A stretch of 64,000 bases of DNA from Citrus sinensis (lineage: Eukaryota > Streptophyta > Magnoliopsida > Sapindales > Rutaceae), in NCBI RefSeq assembly GCF_022201045.2, contig NC_068563.1:124001-188000 (forward strand). The letters are read 5' to 3'. This document shows, piece by piece, positions 40,703 to 57,136 of this stretch (positions within the stretch are counted from its first letter, which is position 1; every line of letters starts with the position of its first letter). Both the position numbers and the translations under genes were made by a program. The notes beneath the pieces are model-generated. The model did not search any database. It was not told the DNA's origin and worked only from the letters and a program-made list of their open reading frames with translations.

Positions 40703-41944
40703 GCTCATGGTAGTGAAAAGATAAATTACAATCTGGCCCAGTTCTGCTCCTGCAACCAAGGAAAATGCGTCATCCTTGTAAAAAATAATGGTGAAACTAT
40801 ATCCTTTCTCCATCACGGACACAATTTTATTCTTTGGGGCAGTGAATGCTATAGTTTCTCTCCGATATGTTTAGGTCAGACTTGCTTCTCTGCAGTATGG
40901 TTCAAAGCTAGCGATGGTGCTTTAAAGTGCCATCTATTTCCCATCCAGCTGAAGTTTTAATCAATGGCAACATAAAATTGCCATAGTAAGGAGATTTATG
41001 TGTGTATATATATATCTTCGTCTCAGGGTTATTCCAATTTATAGGAAGTCAGAAAGGGCAATTTTTTTTTGAAATTTTGCTTACATAATTCATTTAATCA
41101 TGGAGTTGTATGCTAATAAATAATGGCAGCTCGAGTCAATGTGTAGGAGTAGAAGCAAAAACAGAAAGACCAAATATTTCTATATGCTGCATATTATATT
41201 GAATGGATGCTTTTTAGAGCTGCTAAAGTGCTTACATAGAGGTATTAGTAACTGTTGATCGGTTGTGTTGAGTCGAGTGTAGATTCACTTTTGCATATCC
41301 AAGAGCGTATTTGTTCTTTGTGTGACTTTTGTGTTATTTGCGGCTGGCAAGTCATTAGCAGCTGGCTTGGATTTGAATCTGATCGTGATTGAAGAAGCAG
41401 CCAGCTAGTTGACTTGGTTTGTTCTATGTCGTAATTGGTCCGATGAATATTCCTTGCTTTGATAAATCACACTTCACAGTTCACACCCATATATTATTAT
41501 ATTATTATTATTGGTAGATCTTTTATTCTGTTCCTTTCTCTTTCCCATTTTAAATAAAACATTAGGGTTTTGATTCTTTGGATAGTGTATGTTTCTGCTG
41601 ATAGTTGGAAAATTAATTTCCCTTATCAAGGATCATGTATGCATCTCATTGTTTGGCAGTTGGCATATAAAATGATATCAACAATCATGATTAAAGTAGA
41701 CATCTAGCAGAAAAACTCTTTTAAGATTGAATTTTTTTTTTAATATTTTAGGGAAGGAAACAAGTTTATTTGGTGACTACATGCTGCATACATGTTCATG
41801 AGTGTTAAGTCAAGGGTGGTGGTGCATGAAACTTAGTTTAGTTTAAGTGTTGTTAAACTCAACACGTGTTTGAGTTATTGAGTGTGACTCAGTCAAACCC
41901 TCTGCAATCCTTACGTGTCCGTAATTATAAGTATCACAAATTCA

Positions 41945-41945
<1 letters not shown>

Positions 41946-41984
<39 letters not shown>
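41946..41984 (+). repeat. (AAT)13 microsatellite
   Basis: About thirteen uninterrupted AAT units, immediately upstream of the foldback element. A likely polymorphic marker. Confidence 0.95.
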
Positions 41985-41985
<1 letters not shown>

Positions 41986-41993
41986 GGATCCCG

Positions 41994-42104
41994 CTACGTT
42001 ACGTTTAACGTAACATATATTCACACACAATAATAATTTTTATGGTAGAGCTCACAATTGTTGCTGTGTGTGGCGTACGTTACGTTTAACGTAACGTAAC
42101 ACCA
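41994..42104. repeat. Short foldback element with palindromic ends
   Basis: ACGTTACGTTTAACGTAAC occurs near both ends (about 41996-42014 and 42078-42096). Each copy is close to palindromic by itself, around GTTACGTTTAACGTAAC. Beyond it, TTCACACACA on the left pairs with TGTGTGTGG on the right, so the whole 110 bp can also fold into one stem. This suggests a tiny MITE/foldback element; the superfamily is unknown. Confidence 0.7.
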
Positions 42105-42898
42105 GCTTAATAATAATAATAAAATTGTACGTTTACAAAAAAAAAAAAAAAAAGAGCAAGAAAATGTTATTTTCTTGCGTCGACGCTGCATAAAAAAATA
42201 CGATGTTGTGATGCATGCCTGGTTACTTCTATTTATGTTCATAAGCATCATGGTGCTCACATCACATTATCAGCAAAAGGACATCTGGTGGCGCTTTTTG
42301 CTTTTTTTTACCCCTCCCTTTCAAATACTTGTATGCTATAATCAAAATTAAAATCTTTAGATATATCTAGGATTGCTTTTGAAAAATTAAAAATTAATTT
42401 TTATATTTGATAAACTTGTTTTGAATTTACTTTTGGTAAAATCATTCTATCATACATCAGATTTTAAAAAGTAGGAAATGAATAATTTTTCAAAATCTAA
42501 TTTTGAGAATCACTTTTATATTTAATACAATTTCATATATATCCTCGTAAGTATTAGAATAGTCTATAATTATTCTTATTAATTAGGAAATAAAAATTTT
42601 AAACTTAAAGAGATTATTATTATTATTATTATTATTACTAATTATATTGAGATAAAAAAATAAAATTAATAATATAAATATTTATTTTAGTTATCAATTA
42701 TTATATGTACATAACAAAAAATATTTTATATACATGTTTATACACTTTTATAAGATCAAAGAGCTATAGACCTACGAGACACCCACATTAGTCCAATGAA
42801 AGAAAGATCCTAACATCTATGATTTGTAGTCTTGGCGTGCTTTCTGGACCAAAAATTGAAAGAGATAGGAAATGGTTTTTTCCTTTGGTATCAAACCA

Positions 42899-42924
42899 AT
42901 ATATATATATATATATATATATAT
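42899..42924 (+). repeat. (TA)n microsatellite
   Basis: About thirteen TA dinucleotides without interruption. Confidence 0.9.
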
Positions 42925-43446
42925 TCCATTTAGTTTTCTTGTACACTTTTTCTTTTTGTGTTTTCTTTCATAAAAGATTTTATAATTTATATCCCTCGGA
43001 TTAATTTAATTACACTTCAGTCGAAATATTTTGATTAAGACTAGTCGGATTTACTTTTAAATATATGTATATATACACACACACGTGTGTGTGTGTGTGG
43101 AAAGCTTGATCAAATTCTTAAATATATGGGAAGATAAATCATTTAAACTTTAAATATATATTTTTTGCCTCTAAAGTGATGTTATTTTGAAGTGTAAACT
43201 TTTTGAAAAAGAACACACTTTTCAAAAGCCACTGTGTCAGTGTGCGTGATAGTTGTTGATTCATCAAGTCGAAGAGCGCATTCAAACTCGTGCTCAAGAA
43301 AAATGATACAGTGTGATATAATAACATAAGAGATTCTTGAAAGGTTCAAAGTTTTAAGTCAACCTTCTGCTTTGGAAACATCTCCAATCTCCATCGGCTG
43401 CCAAAATAAAGAAGACTAAAGAAAATTCCACCACATACCTAACTTA

Positions 43447-43807
43447 GCATTCTCAAAGTTTTTTTTTTTTTAATACTGATTAATCATCAGATTACTGCAT
43501 TACACAGATATTTACAACAATTGCTATTATAGCAGAGATATTACACTGATATTTACAATCAGATATACATGACTGAGACTTACATTATTACATTGAATTC
43601 TATGAAGTACATACCCAGACAAATAACCCCTCACAGAAGAAGAATGTCCATACTCCACTTACATTTCGTAAGGAAGAATGATTTTTAAATATAAAGAACA
43701 TTTAGCCTCCACAAAACTTTTGTGGGGGCTAGAACCGCTGCCCTCACAATGCTTGTGAGGGCAGCAGCCCACCATTTCGGCCTTGGCCGAAGTGGCGCAT
43801 TCTCAAA
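43447..43807 (-). mobile_element. Full-length SINE, same family as the 6.9-kb copy
   Basis: The body is 43458-43796, flanked by the 11-base repeat GCATTCTCAAA at 43447-43457 and 43797-43807. A poly(T) run at the left is the A tail of a minus-strand element. On the minus strand the head reads GCCACTTCGGCCAAGGCCGAAATGG minus its last bases, then the box-B-like GGTTCTAGCCC at plus positions about 43728-43738. The body matches 6881-7080, which lacks this head. Its structure and strand are clear; the tRNA of origin is not. Confidence 0.85.
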
Positions 43808-43907
43808 ATTAAAACTCCTGTGCGTTCCCATTACTTGATTTATTAAAGGCCGAAGTGGCGCATTCTCAAAATTAAAACTCCTGTGCGTTCCCATTACTTG
43901 ATTTATT
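43785..43907 (+). repeat. 63-bp tandem duplication across the SINE edge
   Basis: A 60-base block at 43785-43844 (GGCCGAAGTGGCGCATTCTC...) is repeated at 43848-43907 with a period of 63. I see no differences between the copies. The unit includes the outer end of the SINE plus its target duplication. It therefore arose after the SINE inserted. Confidence 0.93.
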
Positions 43908-45367
43908 TTCAATGTAAAACAATAGTAAGAGTCTCCAATTTGGTATTTGGTTCGGCATTTGAGATGAAAGAAAGAAGAAAAAAAAAAAAACTCTGACAAA
44001 AGATCAGAATCCATCCAATTCAAACTAGCAAGCCCAGTTCTTGGAAATTGGAAGAGTTGCACTGTCTAAATTTAGCAAAACCGAAAAAGAAAAAAACAAA
44101 ACAAAACAAACAAGATTTGTAATGTAGTCTACTTAATATTCGTATTATATCCATGAAACAAGCTGTAACGTTTTGACCAAGACAACTTTCAGACAAACAA
44201 AGATGATGGAGCCACTGTGTTTAAACCACACGTGTAGTGCACGTACCAATCAACAATCAACCCACATGCTAAGCTAAGCTAACTCTACTCACCCGGTATT
44301 TACTCTCTTCCTCACCCGCATACGGTCAAATTTAGTTGATGATCCCATCCCACCCACTAACGCAAGTAACTTCAGATTTGCTTTTGTGAATTTCGTAACA
44401 GAGGAAGAGAGTTTTTGGGATCTTTATTATTATTACACTTACTTTTGCTTCCACAGAAACCGTGTAAGAAAAAAAAAAAGGGGCATTTACATCTTCAGTA
44501 GCGTCATAATATGCATCATGAAGATGATGCTGAATCGATGATGAGTGATCAGATCATGATGATGGATGGTGACTATGTAGTAAAACAAAGCCGCGTTTAA
44601 TTAAACAAGTAAAAAAAAATAAATAGGAGTGAGCTGGTCAGCACTCTCATCCGATGTTTCTCAGCAACACCTTGCTAAAAATAACAACAAACAGATCATG
44701 GTTTCATAATAACTTTAAAGAATAAAAGAACAATCAATCCACAGCTATTTCGCTTTGCTATGGGACTATTATTATTATTCGAGAGATCCATTTAGCATCG
44801 TCAAAAAAGTTTAGACCTTTTGTTTTACCTTTGTGTTGTCTCGTCTCTAGTTGTTCCATTCCTTCACATTCTTTCATCGTTTCCAAATCATCTGGTAATA
44901 GATCCCTCTTCTTTTCTTTATCTTACTTCATTCATATCTATGTATGTTTATGTGTTCTGTGATTTTGCTTAAAAGTTTTGTTCTTTGTTTGAGTGGTAGC
45001 TAACTCCATTTCTTCTGACAATAGTTTTTTTTTTAATTATTATTTTTATTAAATTAGGTTAACGTATATCCTAGATTAATCTAATTCTTATCTTAAAGCA
45101 TTAATCTTGGTGATTCTTAACTTGGGGATTCTGGTATTTTTGTTCTTGTCCCTTAAAGACGGTGAAAGGTATCACCTTTCTTTTGGGGAAAACAAAGGCT
45201 TTATGATTGTTCTGATATGGTAATGCTTTGATTCTTTGATTTATTGTTTTGCATATTCCTTGTGTCTGAATTGGGTTTCCTGATTTTGATATTATGTTAG
45301 TGTAATTGATGAAATATCTACTAGTGGATGAGGAAAACGCCGTGAGGTAGGGAATTTCAATTGTTTC
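43908..45367. other. Promoter and leader of the CPK gene
   Basis: Holds the upstream region and presumably an untranslated leader with an intron. A candidate donor, CATCTG|GTAATAGA, lies near 44893, and an acceptor-like TATGTTAG lies near 45300. No other gene is supported; the 111-codon minus frame at 45101-45436 overlaps the CPK start and has no domain. Confidence 0.45.
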
Positions 45368-49473
<4,106 letters not shown>

Positions 49474-50750
49474 CTTGGAGTCATACACATTGTGTACAGG
49501 TATTTTTGCGGCTTCTAAATTTGAAGCTTTATATACTTAATGATTGGCTGGTTGAGATTTTATCTGTGTACTCGTGGTTGCTTCAATTTAGACAAAAGGA
49601 CCAGGTCAACTGGGAGTTTTGCTCTAGCTTTTTTGAGATGAAAAATCTAATGGTTTGAGCTGTTAAAACTTCATCTAAAGATACTGAAAGAGCAAGATTA
49701 TACAATTTGATTCTTGTTTTCTCTGATAGATAATTTTCAAAATTTGGTGAAAATGTTGGAGCGCATTACCATAGCTAACAAAGCTCCCTGGGTTGATATC
49801 TACAGACTGTAGGATTGAAGCAAGAAGATCAGATCTCTGTTTATTTTAGTTTTATTTCTCAACTTATGATTCTTGGTTTTGAAATTTCATAATCAGACTC
49901 GGCACATTTTGCAGGTCGTACAGCAAGCTAGTTGAGGTGATTGTTAACTGCTACGAGGAAAGTTTTTGGTCCTTGTTAGTCAGAAACTTTCCTGGGTCAC
50001 TGAAATATGGACAAGAGATGCTTTATGCCTGATTTGTCTTCTAGATGTTAGTAGGTTGCTGTATAACGGAACAACATGCCAAGTAGCTTAGTGAACCAGA
50101 ATGTGAAGTGGTCGAGTTATTCGAGTTTGTGTTTCCTTGTCTGATGTTTTTTATTAGTTGTTGAAGAGAGAGATTTGTGTCATGGAGTTGCTCACGAGCA
50201 AATCAAAAGGCTTATTTGTATGAACAGTGTAAGCGTTTTGAATTGATGATTATTCATGTCAGTAAGCTCATCCAGGCTTCTGGGGAAGTTTGCAATTGTG
50301 AAAATTATGCACGAAAGTGTAAGGTTCCTATTCATTTCTTCTCAAGAGCACAAGAAACATTGCGGGTCATATACCCTCATTTAAATAAACAAGCTAGTGT
50401 CCTTTCAAAGTGCTGGAAATTTGAATTAGCCAATATCAATCTAAATGTTCGTACAGGAAATGCAACTAATAAATATGATAAGGTATTATTTGAAAAGTCA
50501 GTTCTACTGTGATTTAGATTGTAATTAAATTCTGCGGTCGGCGGATATAATTGCGCAAAAGGATTATGGTATTCTGGTATGGATGCATCTATATCAAACC
50601 TATAAAAAACAAAGAAGGGGGGGGGGGGGTGGTGAAGGGAATTTAAAAGAAATTAGAAAAGGAGAACCCTGCTTGCAGTCTAACATGACTAATAGGGGAT
50701 TAGTGCGCTGATTAATAATAGGGTATTCTATATTGATTTGTAATCACTTG
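49474..50750. other. 3' flank of CPK and convergent spacer
   Basis: Probably contains a long CPK 3' UTR. The 111-codon frame at 50177-50512 opens from GTG, has no domain and is not called. A homopolymer run of G (about 50617-50627) is unusual in this AT-rich DNA. The minus-strand gene ends at 50751, so this is a convergent spacer. Confidence 0.5.
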
Positions 50751-52803
50751 CTATACACCCTCTGAAACAGCAGTTTCTTGAGCTAATGAGATTTCCTGCA
50801 CACAGGAAAAAAAATGTTAAAATGAGCACAAACTAGTAAGACGATGCCCATGAACAACTACATGGACCCTAACTGAATGAGTGAGATTATTTCAGTAAAA
50901 AGAAAAGGACAGATGGGAAAGCCAGAGTGGTTACAAATGGAATAATTTGATTAGCATAGGAAGTGTCTGGCTGAATTTAGACTAGATAGAGTGTATTATG
51001 ATGAAATTTCACAAATTAAAGGATCAATCCTTCTCGTATTTAAGTTTTGTTTTTAACTAAAATTTGTCCATGGATTAGCTCCACTAAAGTTCTAATCTGT
51101 AATTGCTAAGGGGTTAAATATAAAAATTGAAACAGATAAGTGCTGACTTAATAAAACCTTTTATATATACTTGCCTTTAACTTTGCATCACCGGAGAAGA
51201 TGCATTTTGATGAAATGGCATGTCCTTGATCAAACAGCCATCCTGCTTCACACATTGTTTCACCATCCTCACTTTCTTTTATTGAACACCATAATTGCCT
51301 GGGAAGCAATATTAGATTGCTTTCATCTCTTATTGACTTCTGAACACTGTCTCCTAAAAGTTCACGAAGAAAATCCTGGAGTTCCGCAAGAAGTTCATAA
51401 TATACACCAATCAGGCCATGAAGTACTACTCTATGTAAATTGCTCTTAAAAACCTTGAAGCACATGTGAGTAAACTCATGTATTTCGAACAGGCAACCAA
51501 GAAAGTTTTGATTATGTATTTTCAAAGAACAAATTACATGATCAAGAGCCCATATTGCTTCAGGACTCCAAGTTCTTAAAATATATCCTTTGATGGCAGC
51601 ATAATACTAATGCGATGCAAACAAAAAATGACTTATCTGAAAAGTGCGAAACCTTAATGAGCTTATATAAATTTGAAGGATTCACTATTTGGTCCATAGT
51701 TTATAACAGAAAATATGTGAAAAGAAAATGAATGAGTAAATTCGAGAACTCACTTCACATGAGCTGGTGAAACTGGCAATAGCGCTAGGGCCCTGCCAAA
51801 CCCCAATGACCTCTGAAGCTTTCAAGGCATCTGTAGCAGCGAAACCAGAATCGCGGATGGCACATCCCCCAAGCTGGTCACCATTTCTAAATGGTCCATA
51901 CCACTGCTCACAAAAAACTCTAAATTTGTCTAGTATAATCCTTTGTTCTTGTACACGGAAAACCTGAATTATCCTCACACGAGACTCCTTATCCTGAGGA
52001 TTGATCAAGCAATGCTCAACCTCAAATGCATCATAGTCCCCAGTTGGCCAAAAAGCCACATAACATCCGGTAGACTGATAGGCAAAGGCAGAAACCTTAT
52101 TATGTACACCGCCAATATTCCGGACATCAATGCTGTAGTGAGTTGCAGCATCAGCTTCACATCCAACAGTTGGGAGCAATTTTATTGATTTGTAAAACAT
52201 AACCTGGTTGTCCTCTGGTTGAGCAAGGGTGGGGCATTGAGTCTGCCAATCGAAAACCTTAACCTCCCACTCTCTATAGGCCTCAGGTACAGCATTCTCT
52301 GGAAGTTCAATTGGGTTACCTTCTGTTGTAAAGTCAGCTCCAAATCCATCCCACTCACCAGATACATTTTTGGCAAATTCTGACCATGCTTTAACATCCA
52401 AAAGCATAATAAAAATCAGATAAAATCCCGAAACTTTTAACATTAAGAAACAAATAAATTATCTTCATCTTATGCTATAGAACAGATAAAGTGACATCAA
52501 AATCAGATAAGAAAACATAAAAAGAAAAAAAAAATAAAGGAACTTTACTTTAGCATCAATAAAGAAGAGCAGCTTACAATTAGTGGCGGCACTGGAAGTG
52601 GGATCGGAGCTTTGAACAGCAACACAAGAAGTGGGCGAAGTTCTAAGGTGAGATTGATTGTTGGGTTGAACTTGAAATTGAAGATTGAGTTTGGGTTCTT
52701 TGGGATGATGATGGATGGTGGCGAGTTTAGGTTTAGGCAATGGGAAACTGAGAGAGTTTAAGGTTCTGTTCTGGGAGATTATGCTGTTAGCTGCTAAAGC
52801 CAT
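50751..52803 (-). CDS. Plastid-targeted protein of unknown function
   Basis: Four exons (minus) at 52578-52803, 51754-52388, 51175-51375 and 50751-50795 join in frame to 368 aa. The first ~65 residues are rich in Ser, Asn, Pro and basic residues without acid, typical of a chloroplast transit peptide. The mature part begins WSEFAKNVSGEWDGFGADF and is rich in Trp, Tyr and Phe, in beta-strand-like stretches: REWEVKVFDWQTQCP, AFAYQSTGCYVAFWPTGDYD, VFCEQWYGPFRNGDQLGGCA and GVWQGPSAIASFTSSCE. This may be a lipocalin-like barrel of the plant/cyanobacterial DUF3598 kind, but I am not sure of the family. The tail (LLPRQLWCSIKES, CEAGWLFDQGHAISSKC) is rich in Cys and Trp. Intron 3 would use a GC donor (AAG|GCAAGT). 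Exon 3's start is the least certain border. Confidence 0.8.
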
Positions 52804-53284
52804 ATTTATTTACAGTCTAGTTCACAGAATGACAGTCCACACCAGAGAGTCCTGCTCCTGCTGCTCTGCCTATCTCTGTTGTCGGAAACAAGTTCAGTTA
52901 TGTGGGACAATGAAAGAAAGAAAGAGAAGGATATTCTTGTCTTGATTCAGCCTCAGCCATTGGGTTGGGTTGGGTTGCAGTTATCAAGCCCAACAACTTT
53001 GGTTGGCCCAATTCCTTGGGACTGAAACCAAACCATTTACCATAAAAATATAAATGTTTCCTTTTCATGTTATGTTTTTTTGACAAAGACGAAGCCGTCG
53101 GTCATGACTCATGAAATGAAGTCGTTTAGTAAAGAAACCTTTGATTGAAAAATAAATAAATAATAATAAAACGTGCTCTCGACTGGACTGATCTGGAATC
53201 TGATTCATGTGCAAGACCAGGAGAAGTAGTCTATTCTCTCACCTACCCCGACCCACATCACAAAAATTTCCTAAAAAATTTTTA
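52804..53284. other. Promoter of the plastid-protein gene
   Basis: Upstream (minus-strand sense) region of the gene ending at 50751, with two site-II-type motifs at 52987-53010. It has no gene of its own. Confidence 0.45.
52987..53010 (-). promoter_or_regulatory. Pair of site-II-type elements
   Basis: AGCCCA (52987-52992) and GGCCCA (53005-53010) are read as TGGGCT and TGGGCC on the gene's strand, about 185-205 bp before the ATG. Such motifs are common in promoters of plant nuclear genes for organelle proteins. The regulatory role is inferred. Confidence 0.4.
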
Positions 53285-54289
53285 AGTTCAAGTAGGGATG
53301 GCAATGGATTGGATCCGATCCAAGATCCATGTGATTCAAATTCAATTGGATCGGATTTGGGTCGGTTTAAAATGAATTTGGATCAGATTTGGATATCAAT
53401 GTGCGGATCTAAGATGGATCTGGAGTAGGTCTGGATCTATCTTAATATTTAAATCCATATCCATATCCAGCAATCTTTTAATTTTATTTTATTTTAAAAT
53501 TTTCTTAACAATTGTGGAATTATAATGATAATAAATTTTATTCATAGCACATTAGTGATATTTACCATGCATTTAAACTCTTCAAACTTAAATGTTAGTT
53601 TTGTAAATTTAAAGGTCAGCCAAGCCCCAAAGCATGTACATATAATATTCAAATTGCAAATCAAATAATACAACTTGGCAATTTATTTTATTGTATTGGC
53701 TAAACAATTTTTAAGGAATATAGTTATTCATATATTTAGTCAAATATGGTCATAATAAAAATAATAAAGCACTAAATATAAATCATATTTAATTTATATG
53801 TCATTATCTAATGTTGTAGGAATGATGGCGGGTGTGTCGTAGATATTAGAATAATGAATGAGACAGTATAATATTAGATTGATCTTACTCCTGCAATTAC
53901 TTTTGAAGGATATTTTATTATCTTTCTTATTTGTTGTTTTGTGTAAAAGTATAAGTTACAATATTTATTATATTTTGAAAAAAAATTATATAATTTATTT
54001 GTTATCAATACATTTTAGCCTTCAATTTTCATTCTAAAAAATTATTACTTTTTTATTGTTAAGTTTTAGAATTCATGACAGATTTAGAACAGATTTGGAT
54101 TTTAATTTTTTTTTCGGATTTGGAGCAGATATAGATATTTATTTCTTTTTTAGAGTTTGATATGGAGCGAAAAATATGGATTTATGATGGATCTGGAGCA
54201 GATACGAATCTTAATTTTTATTATGGATATGGATCTGGAGCAGAATAGATCTAACCCATATCTGCCCCATTGCCATCCCTAAGTTCAAG
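53285..54289. mobile_element. Non-autonomous hAT element with intact ends
   Basis: The element spans 53293-54281 (989 bp). Terminal inverted repeats are TAGGGATGGCAATGG at the left and CCATTGCCATCCCTA at the right, a perfect 15-bp match. The flanking 8-bp duplication AGTTCAAG at 53285-53292 and 54282-54289 is also perfect, as required for hAT. Subterminal DNA is full of 'ggatctgga', 'gcagat' and 'ggatccgatcc' repeats, the usual transposase-binding arrangement. The interior is AT-rich with no transposase frame, so it could move only with a helper. Perfect ends suggest a fairly recent insertion. Confidence 0.93.
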
Positions 54290-57136
54290 TTACAAAAACA
54301 AAGAGGCCGGCGTACGTACGTTAAGAAGTTGAGGAGACAAGGATACCATAACATTTTTCTAAGTGTTGTTGCATGAAACACTACCACAAAACAAAACAAA
54401 ACAAAAGCACATTTAATTCTCTTCTAGAGTTTAGACTCATGGTGCGTTTATTATAAGAAAATCAAAATATACTAAAATTAGAATCAGAATAAATTATTTA
54501 CTTAATTTATAAGACTTAGAATTAGAATCAAAATTCAGAATGAGCTATATTTATTTTTAATTTGTCTTGCAATCAAAATCGAAATTAGTTAGATTATTTC
54601 AAATTACGAAAATATTTTTAATTAACTATTGTCATAATTCTTATTTTGTATTTTAATTATTGTGATTATCATTATTAACAATATTGTTATTAACATTAAC
54701 ATTAATAAATTAATTTATAGTACTCTTACCATTAATATACTACTACTAATAATAATAATAATAATATTAATAATAATAATCGTCGTCGTCAAAATCATTG
54801 TAATCATCGTAAGCATCATCATCATTGTCAGCATCACTAATCGGAACGCAACGGGTGGTGGTGGTGGTGGTTTGACTTCCGCGGTGCGGTGACCGACAAT
54901 CAACTGCTGCTCCACAGGCGACAACAAGGGAGCCTGTAGTGTCTGAGTTTGCATTTTTTTTTTTCCTCCAACGAGAAGCTTGCGATGGCATTTTCAAATT
55001 ATAATAATTTTAATGGGGTAAAATTGTTAGTCCGGGGAATCAGAGAATAATTCCCAATTCCCTTGAGAATCAATCTCCTATTCGTAATTTGAGGCGAGCC
55101 TTACAATTCTGATTCTAATTCGGCTAACAATTTTATTATTATTAATCAATGACCCCCTAGCCCCGCCTTATCATAAATACCCTTTCCTTTGGGTTTATAC
55201 TTTTAATTATATTATTGTCCTCCATAAGCAAAAGCACCCGCAGAGAGACTAATATTGTGTTAGATACAAACATACAATTTTTTGATATAAAGGTCTTGTT
55301 ATCAAATATTATGTATTCTTGCATGCACCTTGCTTCGCCAACAGCCATTTCGTTTGTCTCGACGATCTCATGCTCAATCTCACTGCCTCATCTCTTCTGT
55401 ACTTTTGCCATATGCCTTTCTATCAGTGAATCTAGATATATATGTGCATAGATTACACCCACACACACACACAAATTAAGTTAATAACCTGCAAGATCCA
55501 TGCATGATACGATCGTCCATTACTCATAAATTTATATAAATTCGGCGGTGACCATGATGGGATCCATGTGCCCTTTACACTTTAGTCGCAGCACAAACTA
55601 GAAAGCTTTTTGTTTTGTTTTCAATTCTCTATTCAAAAAAGAAGAGAAGATATTTGAGCGATTAGATGATATTAGATTAATTAATCACCGACACTTTTTC
55701 TTCTGGATCGAGATGATTGATGATTCTAAACCCCACTTGATGACAATCAATCTTTTGTTAGGAGTATACAAGGGCTAACAATAACACTAACAAAAGGAGT
55801 CAAAGGGCTCATGACATCAAATATCAGCTAGCTAGAATGATTTGCGTGAGACAATTGTCCATTATTTCAGTGTGTTGATATGGTGGGATGGTATTCTATT
55901 GTTAGATTGTGAGATGGGATGGAATAGTAATTTCAAATTGAGACCAACCATTTATAGAAGAACCCACCAGAATTAGCCGGTCTCACACAACTTCTCGTCA
56001 ATAATGTCAATAATTGGCTCTTCTTACTCAGATCGATTTTAATCAGCCCCACAAATTAAGCAGCAGGCTGGAGCAGACGCCAGACGGACGTAGCTTGCTT
56101 GTTCCTCTTCCTCCTCTATACTCGATACTCCTTGGTAAATAGTGAAAGGGAATCCATACAGCTTATTAAAAATAAAACAAAATTGTGGCATCGATCGGAT
56201 GCTTTGATTCATAACATGTGGTCCTGCCTCTGCAGCCTGGCAAGTGGCAATCATTGGCTGGCCTCCTACTTCATTTCTAGTCATGCAGATGCACCGACGA
56301 TTTGTTGAGCCGGTCCTCCCCTCCTGTTCAATCCCTTACCGACTGAATTTTTAAATTAAGCTACGAGTTAAAAAAAAAAAGAGTAAAAAAATACATGCTT
56401 GCTGGAGGGACTGTCGGTTGAATAATAACTCGTTAATTAAGTGCCAGCGTGTTCACATCGGAGAGAGTAGCTGCTGGTTAGATCTATGACTATGAATGGA
56501 TCGGATCATTACAAGAACCACTACTGCTCATTGCAAAAGAAGCAACAACATTAATTTGATTAATTTGACCTTAATTATATTACAAACACTACACACAATA
56601 TTGTATAGCACTTTCAACAATGGAATTATAATGGAAGGAAGCAGTTTGAAAAAAAAAAAAAATAATAATAATTAAACAAATTGAACAATATGTACTAGCA
56701 ACATCAAAAGCTGACGACTAGCTAATTAATAACAGGCACCCAGTTGATCCGGCTGCAGAATGATCGATGCACATCCAAGAATCTCGCCCAGCAGCAGCAC
56801 TTTCGATCTCTTCTTGGAATTCAACTTGCAGCATCCCACTCACCACATTCACATTTATACGTATATATAAAGTAGAACGCTAACAGCAAAACTGAAGGAG
56901 CTAGCGAGGGAGGGAGCCAAAACAACTTAAAGCCATGAATTAATGCATGCATACAAAAATAAAACCAAAAAATTTATTAAAAAAAAAGAAAGAAAGTTGA
57001 CGGATGCCATCCATGACCGTGATGATCTGAATCTTGAATGTTGAATGAACGAATAACAATTCTTATTCCACAGCATTAAGCTTCATATATGTGTATATAT
57101 AAAAGCTAGGTAGGTGTAGGCGTACAGCTAGCTTCA
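54290..57136. other. Gene-free region with simple repeats
   Basis: AT-rich DNA with TAA/TCG trinucleotide tracts around 54741-54790 and a GGTGGTGGTGGT run near 54855. 55157-56500 holds several open frames of 60-80 codons on both strands but none with a domain or splice pattern. The part nearest 57136 is the 3' flank of the minus-strand small gene. I cannot exclude a non-coding RNA. Confidence 0.45.

Larger units (their letters stand above)
40703..43446. other. Intergenic DNA with microsatellites and a foldback repeat
   Basis: The first 300-400 bases are the carrier 3' UTR. The remainder is AT-rich with (AAT)n at 41946-41984, a foldback at 41994-42104, (ATT)n at 42612-42637, (TA)n at 42899-42924 and a palindromic (AC)n(GT)n at about 43075-43099. 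The part 42350-42760 looks like an inverted, diverged relative of the 8090-8760 repeat. No gene is supported. Confidence 0.5.

Noticed and set aside
50177-50512. 111-codon plus-strand frame after the CPK gene
   Set aside because: Opens from GTG, has no domain and no splice partner, and lies in what is probably the CPK 3' UTR.
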